A stretch of DNA of 64,000 bases from Costus lasius (taxonomy: Eukaryota; Streptophyta; Magnoliopsida; Zingiberales; Costaceae). Every line of letters begins with the position of its first letter. Position 1 is the first letter of the stretch. Both the position numbers and the translations under genes were made by a program. Positions 44,700-55,764 of the stretch are shown one piece after another. Location of the stretch: positions 6,882,001 through 6,946,000 of the forward strand of contig JANVAS020000203.1 of NCBI GenBank assembly GCA_027563935.2, given 5' to 3'. Below the pieces are notes generated by a model. That model searched no databases and was not told the DNA's origin. It worked only from the letters and a program-made list of their open reading frames with translations.

Positions 44700-44905
44700 T
44701 GTGTAAGGGTGATCATTAATTGGTAATTATCAAATTTTATCGATTTTACTGAAGGTAAAGATAAAATCGGTAATCGGTAATCAGTAATTGGTACGGTAAA
44801 AAAAATTATGATATTCGGTAATCGGTAACCGATACAATAAAAAAAATTTGGTTCACTGAATTTATCGATTTACCAATTATATATATATATATATAACAAA
44901 TTTTA
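44700..44905. repeat. ATCGGTAA-rich low-complexity segment, possible transposon end
   Basis: Repeated ATCGGTAATCGGTAATCAGT and related phrases, then (TA)n at 44878-44895. Many plant hAT elements start with CGGTT/CGGTAA-rich sequence, but no matching far end or target duplication was found. Confidence 0.4.
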
Positions 44906-46510
44906 TTTTAAGCTGACGTCGATTTTCTCGTTCATGAGTGGTGAGTCTGTCCGATTTGGGGATTTGCCCTAACCCCCAAGTCTCACAAATTATAGGGCGC
45001 AGGCTCCTCTCCTCGGCTAATCGGCATTGGCTTGCCTAGTCGCCCTCTCTCGCCACTACAAGCGACTCTCCCAGACTTGCAATCGCATGCTAGAATTTTG
45101 GAGCAGTGGACTACTGGACTGCAAGTTTGGAGTAATGGAGGCATGGAACAGTAGAGCCGTGGTCCTGTGGAGTGGAATTCTAGTGCTTATGTTGTTATGC
45201 AGTTATGCTATATTCAAGTTTTTATTGTTGTGATATTTTGGATGTGTTGAAAATTTAAAATATTTTGGATGTAATAATGTATTGTTTGGCTGTTGGCTGT
45301 TGCAAATTTGCAATTGCAAATTTATTACTTTTTGGATGTATTGCAGTATCCAAATATTTTGGATTTATTGATGGATTTTATTTATGGATTTATTTGATGA
45401 GAAATTGAAAATGTCTTTGTGATTTAATGCTGAAATTGTTGTTGGAATAAAATTAAAAAAAGGTTTTAATTGATTTTCTTAATTGAAATAAACGTTAGCT
45501 ATTAAATTATTAATAGCATGTTTCTTTTTCTTTTAATGCAGTCGATTGCCATCAATTTAATTCAATTTTGGAAAGTGAATTAAATGCTTTGATTGGCTTT
45601 TATTTTACTCGTTGTTAACATTGTTAACGTTAGATTTGGGTCATTGGACTTTGCCTATTAGATGAAAATAAGTCTATTATTTTTGTTAGCAAGTCTAAGC
45701 CGAGAGCTTTGACAAGTTTTTCTTTATATTCTCTTGATTTTCTTATTTGGTTCTTAGGTTTTTTTGCTGCTCAATTGCTGAAAGGGAGTTTGGTCAGCTT
45801 TTCCACAATCGCGGCTCGCAGGAGGAGTATCCTGGTCGTATCCTGGGTGTTCAGTTCGGAATCAACTCGCACGAGAGCCCGAAACTTTCACCTAAGGAGA
45901 GTGTATTGCACTTCCGAATTTTTCATTCTTAAACTTCCCTTTTTCTGCAAATGAATATTACATAAAGCATGCGAAATTATTGTTAAAAATAAATTTCAGA
46001 AAATTTCCCACAACAATCTTTAAGTGAAAGATTCGCATGCTAGTTTATGTTCATAATACTGTTTATGTAAAATATTTTCTATTCTTTGCATAGATAAATT
46101 TTCAATCGGCTGATAAAATAGAGATAACTATATTTTTAAGTATTCTGTTCTTAAGGAAATTTTCTTTTCCTTTTCGCAAATTTGTAACTCGGTTAAAATC
46201 TTTCCTCGGTTTTATGATTTTATTTGGAATTTAAAATCTTTCCTCGTGTCTGTCACCAAATTTATTAGTTTACAAATTTTCTGTAAACTTTTAAACGTAT
46301 AAAATTATTTTATTCTCACATCTCGTTTCACATATTGCAAAACTTATTGTTTACATAAAATCACATCTGAATGTTTCCCATGTTAATTTACTGTTTTCGT
46401 TAGATTGAAAGTATCGCATGCTAGTTTACTATTAATTATTAGATCGAAAATTTGTATGCTGTTAAATCTGATTAACTTTTAATTATGATTTGTTAATTTG
46501 GTTTCGGGTA
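44906..46510. other. Mixed sequence, possibly LTR or leader of the copia at 47-48.8 kb
   Basis: 45000-45240 is moderately GC-rich, the rest AT-rich. CACCTAAGGAGAGTGTATTGC (45890-45910) looks like LTR-type sequence, but no TG...CA boundary or primer-binding site could be fixed. No gene. Confidence 0.35.
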
Positions 46511-46514
46511 TTTT

Positions 46515-46583
46515 CAGCCGAGAACGCAGTCGCTCTCGTGTGCGTGTGTTACACGTGCGAGGGCTGCGTTCGTTCGTTCGCTG
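46515..46583. repeat. Imperfect 30-bp-arm inverted repeat
   Basis: CAGCCGAGAACGCAG... and its near reverse complement ...CTGCGTTCGTTCGTTCGCTG meet at a short loop (near TTAC). GC-rich in an AT-rich neighbourhood. Confidence 0.7.
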
Positions 46584-47040
46584 AATAATTTGTATGGCTG
46601 CTTGCGGGCATCGAAACCTGTTGTTTTGGAAGCTGCTTTAATCTCTCCAATTTTCTTTTTGTATTGTCTGATAAAATTTTCCTATAGCATATTGACCTGC
46701 AAATCATATTTTATTACGTTATTTGCAAGACTATTTACTGTTTATTATCTATTGCTGTAACACATACATGTTAAATCTTTTGCTCATAACGTGTAACTAA
46801 ATTGCTTCAACAATGCACAAAATAATAAACATTATGGAGAACTTGGTTTTCATACTCACAATTTATCTAATTTTAACATTGAACTTAAATGGGTTTAAAA
46901 GCACAAAGCTTAAAATATTCATAACATACATATTGTGCATAATATGTAAATTAATTATTTTAACCATGTTTAAAATAATTCTTATACTTAAAATTTTATT
47001 TATGCATAAATAAATTTCTTATTTCCTTTAAAACAAAAAT

Positions 47041-48793
47041 GACATTAGAAGATAACTTTAAACTTAGAAAAATTCAAAAGAGTTGGTTTTGCCTATTGGC
47101 AAGAGCAACTAGAAACTTGGTTAATTTCACTAGGACTAATTGCAGCCTTAGGGAAAATTCTACCTTTCCATTCTTCTTCTTCTTCTTCTAAATCACCTGA
47201 AGAAATTGAATACCTTTTGTAGATTTTCATATTCTCTCTTGTCTAAGTGATAACTTATATGAAACTTATAGAAAATATAAAACTGCAAAAGAAATTTGTG
47301 ATGCACTAGAAGACACTTACCTAAGAGATCTTGAGGGTGCAATAAGATTTACTACATCTGATTTCAACTCCTATATGATGATAGATCATATTCCTATAAA
47401 TGATCAAATTCATGTTTTTCAAAACATGATTCATGAAATTCATAAGACTAGAACCACCTTTAGTGAATCTTACCAAATTTCTTACCTCTTAAACAAACTT
47501 CCCCCTTCTTGGTCCAAGTTTGGACAAGATATTAGGAGATCTCAAACTTCTCTTTCTTTAGATCTATAATTCAATCCATAAGAATTGAATATCAATATAG
47601 AACAAGAGAATTAAATTAAGATGCTCCTAAATCTAAAATCAACATAACTTAAGTTGCTAAGCCAAATCTAAATAATTCCTTCAAACAAAAAAAATAAAAA
47701 GTTTATCCCTAGGAACAAAAATTTTAAACCTAGGAATAATGCTAATAACAACTCCAATAATAAAAATAAAAATTTCAGACCAAATTTTAAAGGGAATATA
47801 AAATTGAAAGATGGCCAGTTTTGCTTTGTGTGTGGGAAGGACAACCATCTTGCCTCGAATTGTTTCTTTTGCAAAACTGAGAAGGTTCAAGCTAAGAAGA
47901 AAGGTTTTAAACCCAAATCTCAAGTCAACATGATTGAGAGTGAACCTTCTACTAGTATAATCAGGTCAGTTTCTTTTACTCCTTCTGTCAACTTAGCCTA
48001 CCAAGATTCAGAATGGTGGCTTGACTCAGGAGCTAATGTTCATATTTGCACTTAAAAAGAATATTTTATTTCCTTTCAGGACACAAGTGAAGGAAGTGTA
48101 ATAATGGGCAATGGAACATCTGTGAATATGCTAGGACATGGAACCGCCAACTTGAAGTTCACTTCTAGAAAGACGTTACTCCTCAATAATATTATACTAG
48201 TTCCAGATGTGAGGAAGAACTTAATTAGTAGATCACTTCTTGTACAATTAGGTTACAAAATTATATTAGTAGCAAATAAAGTTGTAATCACCAAAAAGGA
48301 TAATTTCATTTGTAAAGGGTTCATTTCAGAAGGACTCTTCAAAATCAATGTAATTCCTTTTCAAATAAATGAAGATCCACTTTCTTCATCTGCTATTGTC
48401 TTAAATTTTGAATTAAATGATATTTGGCATGGTAGACTTGATCATGTTAATTTCAAATCAATTAATAAAATGATAAATTTAGAACTAACTCATAAAATAA
48501 ATTTTAAATTAAATTTAAAATGTGAAGTTTGTGCTAAAGCTAAACAACAAAGAAAGCCATTTAAATCAATTGAATCTAGAAATACACAAATTCTAGATTT
48601 AATTCAAAGTGATGTTTGTGATTCTAAAGATAAAGTTTTAAGTAAATTTAAAATTTTCAAAGCTGAAGTTGAAAATCAACAAAATAAAAAGATTAAATTA
48701 ATTAGATCAAATAGAGGAGGTGAATATGTTTGTAATGAATTTGCCTTGTTTTGTCAAGAACATGGTATAATTCATCAAGTTACACTTCCTTAT
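47041..48793 (+). pseudogene. Copia-III gag-protease-integrase, decayed and truncated
   Basis: An AT-rich copia polyprotein largely in one frame. UBN2-type Gag part (KTAKEICDALEDTYL, LLNKLPPSWSKFG), then a zinc-knuckle remnant (FCFVCGKDNHLASNCF, 47818 onward), protease (WWLDSGANVHICT), GAG-pre-integrase (DIWHGRLDHVNF, CEVCAKAKQQRK) and integrase start (DLIQSDVC, then IRSNRGGEY). Stops occur near 47567, in between and at 48053. About 40 residues between the first and second catalytic Asp of integrase are deleted. It ends at TLPY (48793), where the Ath-2 LTR begins; reverse transcriptase is absent and should lie beyond Ath-2. A family different from Copia-I and II. Confidence 0.85.
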
Positions 48794-50661
48794 TGTTGTG
48801 TCCGCAAGTGCACGGATACTCGAAGTAATAATTAAGATATCGAACCATAGAGACCTCATTTGTCAAGTACTGAATAATCGATTTCGCACTAGCTAGGCAA
48901 TCGAAAATGATGAAAGCAAACTATCAGAAACTACACGAAAAAGTCAGAGAGAGAAACTGAGACTAGGGTTTCATCCACCTTAATTTCAATGACTAGATCT
49001 TAAATAAGAGGTCGTTAGTCTAATTTTATTATGATAAAGATATAATTTACTTAATAAAAAATCATCTCGCTTTCGCGTAGATAATTTACAAAGAACCAAT
49101 CCTCACTTTCGCACAGGATCTATTCAATGTTAAATACAAGTAAATCATTGACAAAGAACTCAAGGATCACTTTCATGCATCCGAATTCTGAGTCAATCAT
49201 CTCAAGTGAAAACTACATATTTTCATACTATAGTTTCACAGGTTCTATTTAAGATTCTCTAACGATCTGATACTTGATTTCTTACAGTATCATCATGTTT
49301 ATTTCAATAACTCAATCCTAGATTTAGATTATCAACATGGCAATATACTTCTAAAATCAAGAAATAAGAACAAACCTAATTTCTTACGATGAGTTCCTAA
49401 CATACAATTTTAGGGTTCTAAGTTTTCACAAATAACTTTTCAGTCTATATCACAAAAACTCTAAATCATGCTGGTAAAATAAATCTAAGGAGAATTAAAG
49501 GCAATCATCACATAAGTAGAATTATCATATTAAAATTATCTTGACGAAATAAATGTCATCTAGTCATAAGAAATTAAGGGGATTACACCCCATGTCCCAT
49601 GAAGTGTTCAAGCTAGCATAGTTGAAGAATTACAAAAAACCATTGTTTCAAAGGATTAAAAATCAAAAAGAAAGAGGAAATCAAATAACAGCACGGCTGT
49701 AATGAAAATTACAACTGTAATTTTACTCTAGAAGGCGCGATAAAAAGTGTTGGCGATGCTTCTTTTGTTGATTTCTCCTCCAATCAATCCCCTTTCGCTC
49801 TAAAATTTCTGGAGTATGTTCTCCTCCTCTAGGTGCAGCTTGCCCTTAAATTTCATGGCCGAAGATACACTGTACGCTTCCCGGCGGCAAAACCTAGGGC
49901 GACGGTGAAAACTCTGATTTCTCCCTCGAGTGTGGATGAAAATTAGGGCTTTTTGTGTGTGTGCCCTCTCCTTGATCTCCTGAGTATTTACGTTTTTTAC
50001 AGATTTCAAATTGATGGTTTGGATCGTCCAAAATCATCCGCGCAAGAATTGGGCTTCAAAAATATCCATGAAAATCGCAAGTCCAGGTCATAATTACGGC
50101 CGTGGTTTTGATTACGGTAGTGCCGTAATTTCTACAATGCTTTCTGTACAAAAATCGACCAGGATTACGGGCCGTGATATCCATTACGGCAGTGCCGTAA
50201 TTCTCAAAAATCTTTACGGTCAGATTTGGAATGAAATTACGGCTCGTAATATGGGTTACAAGAGTGCTGTAATATCTACAAAACTTTATGTTCAAAATTC
50301 ACCCCAAATTATGGTAGTGCTCCAAAATTACGGTAGTGCCGTGGTTTGTTCTGTAGGTTCAGTGAAACCACGGTACCGTAATATTAATTACGGCTCTGCC
50401 ATGATTTGGTTTGAGGCTTCAATTCTCCATGAAAATTGACATGTAATCTTTTCCTGATGATGAGGATTTATCTATGCATCTGAATTTGCTTGAAAACGCC
50501 TTAAAATGGTGCCTTTTTACCTGAAAATCATCAAAAACTAGAAAAGGTGTAGATTTTGTAATATTTGATAAATAAGGCATAAAAATAAGCAAAAGAGTAT
50601 GAATATGACACAAAAGACCTATCAAATAGCATAAAATTTACTGTGAATTTTTGTGTCATCA
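48794..50661 (-). mobile_element. Ath-2 3' LTR, complete
   Basis: 1868 bp, minus strand TGATGACAC...GGACACAACA, the same ends as the Ath-1 LTR. Left flank CTTAT (48789-48793) is the candidate target duplication in Copia-III. It contains the palindrome array 50091-50408 at the same distance from its start as in Ath-1. Confidence 0.9.
50091..50408. repeat. Paired-palindrome array in Ath-2 LTR
   Basis: Units of about 62-66 bp: short palindrome (ATTACGGGCCGTGAT), 2-5 bp, long palindrome (ATTACGGCAGTGCCGTAAT), then a linker of about 30 bp. At least four units, the last ones degenerate. Confidence 0.87.
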
Positions 50662-51995
50662 AATACATAAGGCTCAAACTTTGCTTGTCCTCAAGCACAA
50701 TAAAAAATTGATCATAGGAAAAAAAAGTTTCTTATGAAGAATAAATTTCTAAAATACAATCACCAATGAAAACTTTCACCAATTGCTTCATAAAATTCTA
50801 AATAAACATATCATCCTTTGAATTCAATTCTCAAGATCTACAACTTAATGAAATAAAATTTCGCAACTTGTACAATATGTAGAATTTCAAATCTCAAGAT
50901 TTCACCTAGTTTCAGTTCAAACCTATCATACTTTTGTTTACAGGAATAAGATTTCCAAGATCTTTTTCCACTCAGAATTTTTTTAGTTCCTCCCTTTTAT
51001 GCATCGTTCACATTTTCTAATTCGATTACCACCTTTTTTCTAGTGACGAAGTTAGAGTACATTGATCACATAATCAATGTAATAGAACTCATATCCAAAG
51101 ATAGCGAAGTTAATGTGAAACGATTTCTCTCATGGTATGTACCCACATAGATACATGCTTTTTTTTTCTTTGGACTTCAACTCTTAACTTAGGCACCACC
51201 GCAAATCAACACGGTGCCAAGATGAGGAGTCGTTCTCTTGATTTTTCTTTTTCTCTCATTTTAACTTCAACCCATGTCTTTGGTACCACTGCTAATTTTG
51301 CGCAGTGCCAAGTAAGGGAGTCATCACTCACTTTTATATGGATCATGGAATCTTTCTTCCCAACAAATAGTAAATAGGATGAATCATCAACTAAATTAAT
51401 CAATCAATATCAATTCAAAAATCATACTCATATGCTAATTTTATTTAAAGAAGTAGCTTCACTTTCTAAACCAAATTCATCAAATAACATGTTCACCCAA
51501 AATTTTATTCATCAATCAATGAAAAATTCCAATAGGCAGATATATATAAGAGAAATAAATTCAACACAATAGGCTTAGTCCTAATCACAGGCATAAACTC
51601 ATTCATCATCAAGAGAATCATTTTATCAATAGAAGTTTCTCAAAAATCAGAACACATCACAATATAATCACAACAATAGGAACTGCATATACTGATTCAG
51701 AACCAAAATTACACGTGTCATCATGCATTAGAATTCACCTCCAAGGTGCTCAATCTCAATCATATCATCAAATATCATACAACTCAATTGCATCAATATC
51801 AAAAATTGAAACTCAGAATATATTAGTACAACCCAATCGAATCAATATCAATATTTGAATATCATACAACCCAATCGAATGATAAAGCAGTCAAGTAAAA
51901 ACAAGGCAAAATAGCATGGGCGGACACAACAGGTTTGGAAGAGTGATAAAGAAGATGAAATGCCATAAGTAAGGAAAAGGAATACTCACAGAAGT
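50662..51995 (-). other. Ath-2 3' untranslated internal region
   Basis: Between the accessory ORF stop and the 3' LTR. The minus strand next to the LTR reads CTTGAGGACAAGCAAAG, the phrase that usually precedes the polypurine tract in such elements; the G-run itself is lost. No gene. Confidence 0.6.
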
Positions 51996-52688
51996 CTACT
52001 CATCATCTGATCTAATCTCCTCGGTGTCCTCAGCAGCTGCGTCCATAGGATCATCCTGCTTTACTCCTTTATCTCCACCGTAGACTCCACCTCTCCTAGT
52101 GTCCTCGAAACCAAATCGATCATATAAGAAATTTTCCATCTCCTCCATGTAGTTTCCCAGCTCTTCAACATCGTGGTGTAGATGATATATGGAGTCAGAC
52201 ATCTTCCCCATGGTATCAAGCATCCTCTCCATGGTACGTCCCTGACGGTACATCTCCGCGGAGAGAGATTGGAAACCGTCGAATGCACTGGCCCATCCTC
52301 TCTCAGTAGCACAGTGTGAAGAGCCCGAAGCTCGGTGTGAGGGTGACTCTATAGCTCCCTGAGACGGTGGATCCATACCCATACTAAATGGGTCATCTCT
52401 ACCACCCCAGGTGGGTGGTGGTGGCACAGAGTCCAGAGGTGGTGCGAAGGCGGCTTCTGCATTGCTCGGTGAAAGCTTCCAATTTTCTTGATTCTTAACT
52501 GTAGTCTTCTCAACGTGGGGTAGGGCTAGAGTAGGTACTCTACATCCTAGAACCAAACAAAATGTATCCCCCTCTCTAACAATCATCCTCATAGCTATGC
52601 AAGACTCAATATCTAATCTTGCATTCCCTTTAGCCACTTCAACTCCATAGGGCTCTATATTCAAATGAAGGGCTATAGGAGTGATCAA
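51996..52688 (-). pseudogene. Ath-2 accessory ORF, C-terminal part
   Basis: 230 codons ending at 51996 in an acidic tail. Pro/Ser-rich middle, then a predicted helical stretch (EMYRQGRTMERMLDTMGKMS). Athila-type elements carry such an ORF after pol ('plant transposon protein' or ORF-1 type; its role is unknown). The reading frame runs straight on from the N-terminal part at 54931-55441 if the solo LTR and one CAACC copy are ignored, so the Met at 52688 is not the true start. Confidence 0.8.
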
Positions 52689-52690
52689 CC
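52686..52690. repeat. Target-site duplication CAACC, left copy (solo LTR Copia-II.2)
   Basis: CAACC immediately before the LTR TG; the right copy is at 54926-54930. Confidence 0.95.
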
Positions 52691-54925
52691 TGTTGGTGTA
52701 TATGCCCTTAAGACCAATGTATGGACATGGTCAGGCATTGGTTGAATGTACTTTGATAGAACTATTACTCTTTATATAGGCATGGTCGTTATTATGCAGA
52801 CTTCTCTACCTGCGTTGATGTATTGAGTTGCATAAATAATGTCCCAGGAGTTTGGATTGGATCCATTCTCATAAGCTATCCCCAGACAAGGTACCTTAGC
52901 AGATATGGGACAGCTTTGGTACATGTGAGACTGGTGTATGGGCTGGTTAGGTGCGGGGCACAGTAACGCAGACATACAGGTGCATTGGATGCACTGGAGT
53001 GATCCACCGTGAGGATTGACTTGTCTAGTCAACAAGTCAATCTCACATGCAAGAGGTTTTGCATTGATCCTTAGACTTGAGGTATTCATGTCTAGACTTG
53101 ATGATGGGTATGCTTTAATACACTCTTACGTCTCTCCGTAATTGGGAGACCAAAACGACTGTCATTGGGCATGTTATAAGTCACATAGAGACATGAATGA
53201 CTAATAGTAGGATTTGCCCCTTCCTTCTGAGGAAGCATGATATCCACCTCGGGGCGCCCCACCTTATTGGTGCATGACAGGAGAGTGTGGCCACACTTGT
53301 TGAGTCATGACCAATGCATTGGATAATAAACTTGAGACTAATCCAATGGCAGGATATCAGCTTAGGCAAAGGGATCTGTAATGCAATAGGAATCCTCGTT
53401 GCTTGTTAGGAGTTGTTGCCATAATAACTTAAGTCCTATGACATGGGTAGTAGTGATGTGTTGCTAGATACCCCTCACTACTTATGATGTTTACATCATT
53501 GCCATCGTCATATGGATCCTACGGGGTCACACGTAATAGACTCTTGACGTTGCTTTAATCAGAAGCCTTATGATCAAGTTATTGGACAACTTGGATCAAT
53601 TTGGAAGATTTCATCAGCGCCAATGGGCCTGATGAGTTGGAAGAAAGTTATTGGAGCCAAACTTCATTTTTGGCAGGTTGACCCGATATTGACCTAGATT
53701 GGTCACATTTGGATTAGGGTTGCATTGGATTAGATCCAATGGCTTAATCAACCCATGCCATGAAGTTTGGGCTAGCTCATTATCCAATGAGGCCCAATAA
53801 TTAGTTGTCATGAAGAGGAATTGGCTTAAAAGGGTATAATGCGGAGAAATCTCACCCCATTGGCGCCTAGGGGCATAATGGGGTGAGGGAGGCGCCTTTG
53901 CTTCATTATGGAAGTAAAGGGCGCCTAGCCCTTCTTCCTTGGATGGAATACTTGCCTCTAAGGCAAGTCTTGGGGCTGATATGGCTTGAGGACTCTTTTG
54001 GAAAGAGCTTGGGCGCATATGAGAAGTAGGGAGATGTTTATGGTAAAGTCTTGGAGACTTTCCTTATGAACCCTACATGCACCCAAACCCTTGCCCTAGC
54101 CGAATTCTTCATGTTGCGCCTAGCCCTTCTCCTTGGATGGAAAGAATGCCTCTAAGGCATGTCTTAGGCTGATATGGCCATTGGGCAAATTAGGATAGGT
54201 TGAATGAGGTTTATGGTAAAGTCTTGGAGACTTTCCTTACCTCAAGACTCCTTTATCCTAGCCGCCCACTTGGCATGATCCTAGCCATTGTCCTTGCCGC
54301 CTCTTGTCCTATTTATAGGACCCCTTACCGCCCCTTCCAATGTTCGACTTCTAGGAGCGTGAACATACATAGAGAGGCGTGAGCAAGGGCAAAGGGTGAC
54401 AACAACAAAGGCTTGGCGCAACCCTTCTTCCAAGTGGCCGAAAGACATCCTTTCTTCTTCTCCTCTTCTTGGCGCAAAGAGAAATTGGGCTTGGTGGCTT
54501 CTCCTTCTATTGTCGCAAGCCCTCTCCCTCTCATAGCCATTGGCGCATCTTGCTTGAAGGTGGCGCAAGCAAAGAAGAAGAGGGAAGTTCTTGGCGGCAT
54601 CTTCCCTATTCCCTCCTTGGCGTAACTTCTCTTGAAGGTGGCGCAAGTGGAGTGAAGGCTTGATTCTCTTCCCGAGGCTAGCACCAAGCGTGGAAGGGAG
54701 CAACGATCAAGGAGTCGACGCGTGGATACTTGTAGAGGGTGAACACTTGGGTGCCTTCAACATGGCTTCGACATCTAGACAAGCAAAAGAGGTACATCTC
54801 TATCACATCCTTGTGTATACTCACTCGCATGGATCCTTGGGAAAGGAATGTGTTTCGGGTGTAATGCTTCTTCCGCTGCGTCCTGGGACTGCAAAATTTT
54901 AAATTACACCCGGCATTCCCTAACA
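52691..54925 (+). mobile_element. Copia-II.2 solo LTR inserted in the Ath-2 accessory ORF
   Basis: 2235 bp, TGTTGGTGTATATGCCC to GCATTCCCTAACA, with perfect 5-bp target duplications CAACC on both sides. Related to LTR-X and Copia-II.1 (for example GGACAGCTTTGGTACATGTG near 52910) but a longer subfamily. Probable TATA box TATTTATAGG at 54310-54319. It contains two near-duplicate segments (53940-54070 and 54130-54240), each with hairpins. Confidence 0.95.
54310..54319 (+). promoter_or_regulatory. Possible TATA box of Copia-II.2 LTR
   Basis: TATTTATAGG, followed by GC-rich sequence, at about the same relative place as the TATATAAA of Copia-II.1. Confidence 0.45.
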
Positions 54926-54930
54926 CAACC
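54926..54930. repeat. Target-site duplication CAACC, right copy (solo LTR Copia-II.2)
   Basis: CAACC immediately after the LTR CA; pairs with 52686-52690. Confidence 0.95.
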
Positions 54931-55764
54931 CCCCTATGACAATTGCCCCTTTCTTAGCTCGGGCAACCTTATTCATGTGCTTGATAAGAAAGAAAGCTAC
55001 ATCAACTGGATATCCATATAACATCCCCCATAAGAAATATAACTCAGATTGATGGACCATACTATCATTATCTCCTCTCCCAAAAATTGTGTGGGCCAAA
55101 ATTCTATGTACATATTTGATACAAGGATTCGAAATCTTCAAAGCACGAGTTGAGACTATAGAAAAGTGATTTTCACTAGTGATTTGGTTCCAGAAAACAT
55201 TCTCTATGAAACCCACTAGTACTTGGGTGTATCCTCCTAATAAGTGAAACATGGTATGTATGTCTCTCAAAGTAAGTTTCCTTTCAATGTTGGCTAATCT
55301 GAAAGTAATTTCTCCATCAGCATGTCGGTTAGTGAACTCATCAAGCCCCATATCCAGACTACTCAAAAACTCCAAAACGAAGGGAAGGTACGTGGGCGGT
55401 GTCATTTGGAAAAATTGTTTTGCCCTTATTTGGTTGAACATCTAAAAGACATCATCATAAAGGGCTAGTGCATCCAACGTGTGTCGATCCGCATACTTGG
55501 TATTCACAACTCTCTTAGCCACCAATTGGTTGTATCTGGCCTCTTGGATTTCATCCCTAAAAATGATGCCATAAGGATTCGGTGGGGTTGAAGACTTAGC
55601 TGGTCCCTTGCCTCTTCTTTTTGAAACCACAGCTTTGGTTTTGGGTGCCACTCTGAATACAAGTGTTGAACTGGGGTTGCAATTGAAATTATAGCACAAT
55701 ATAGCAAAAAGAAATGTCGAGTTCTAATAGAAATCATACTTTCAACCTCTTCAGAAATGAACAT
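54931..55764 (-). pseudogene. Ath-2 accessory ORF, N-terminal part
   Basis: Coding similarity runs from about 55699 (KTKAVVSKRRGKGPAKSS, IQEARYNQLVAKRVVN) through a TAG at 55442-55444 into LEFLSSLDMGLDEFTNRHAD and IERKLTLRDIHTMFHLLGG. This is the 'putative plant transposon protein' layout of Athila-type accessory ORFs. The TAG at 55442 is a single in-frame nonsense codon. An overlapping frame opens at the Met at 55764, so the natural start is uncertain. The ORF is interrupted by the solo LTR after GGL (54931). Confidence 0.78.

Noticed and set aside
44700..44905. Complete hAT transposon
   Set aside because: Only a CGGTAA-rich segment resembling one end; no second end, target duplication or transposase in the expected range.
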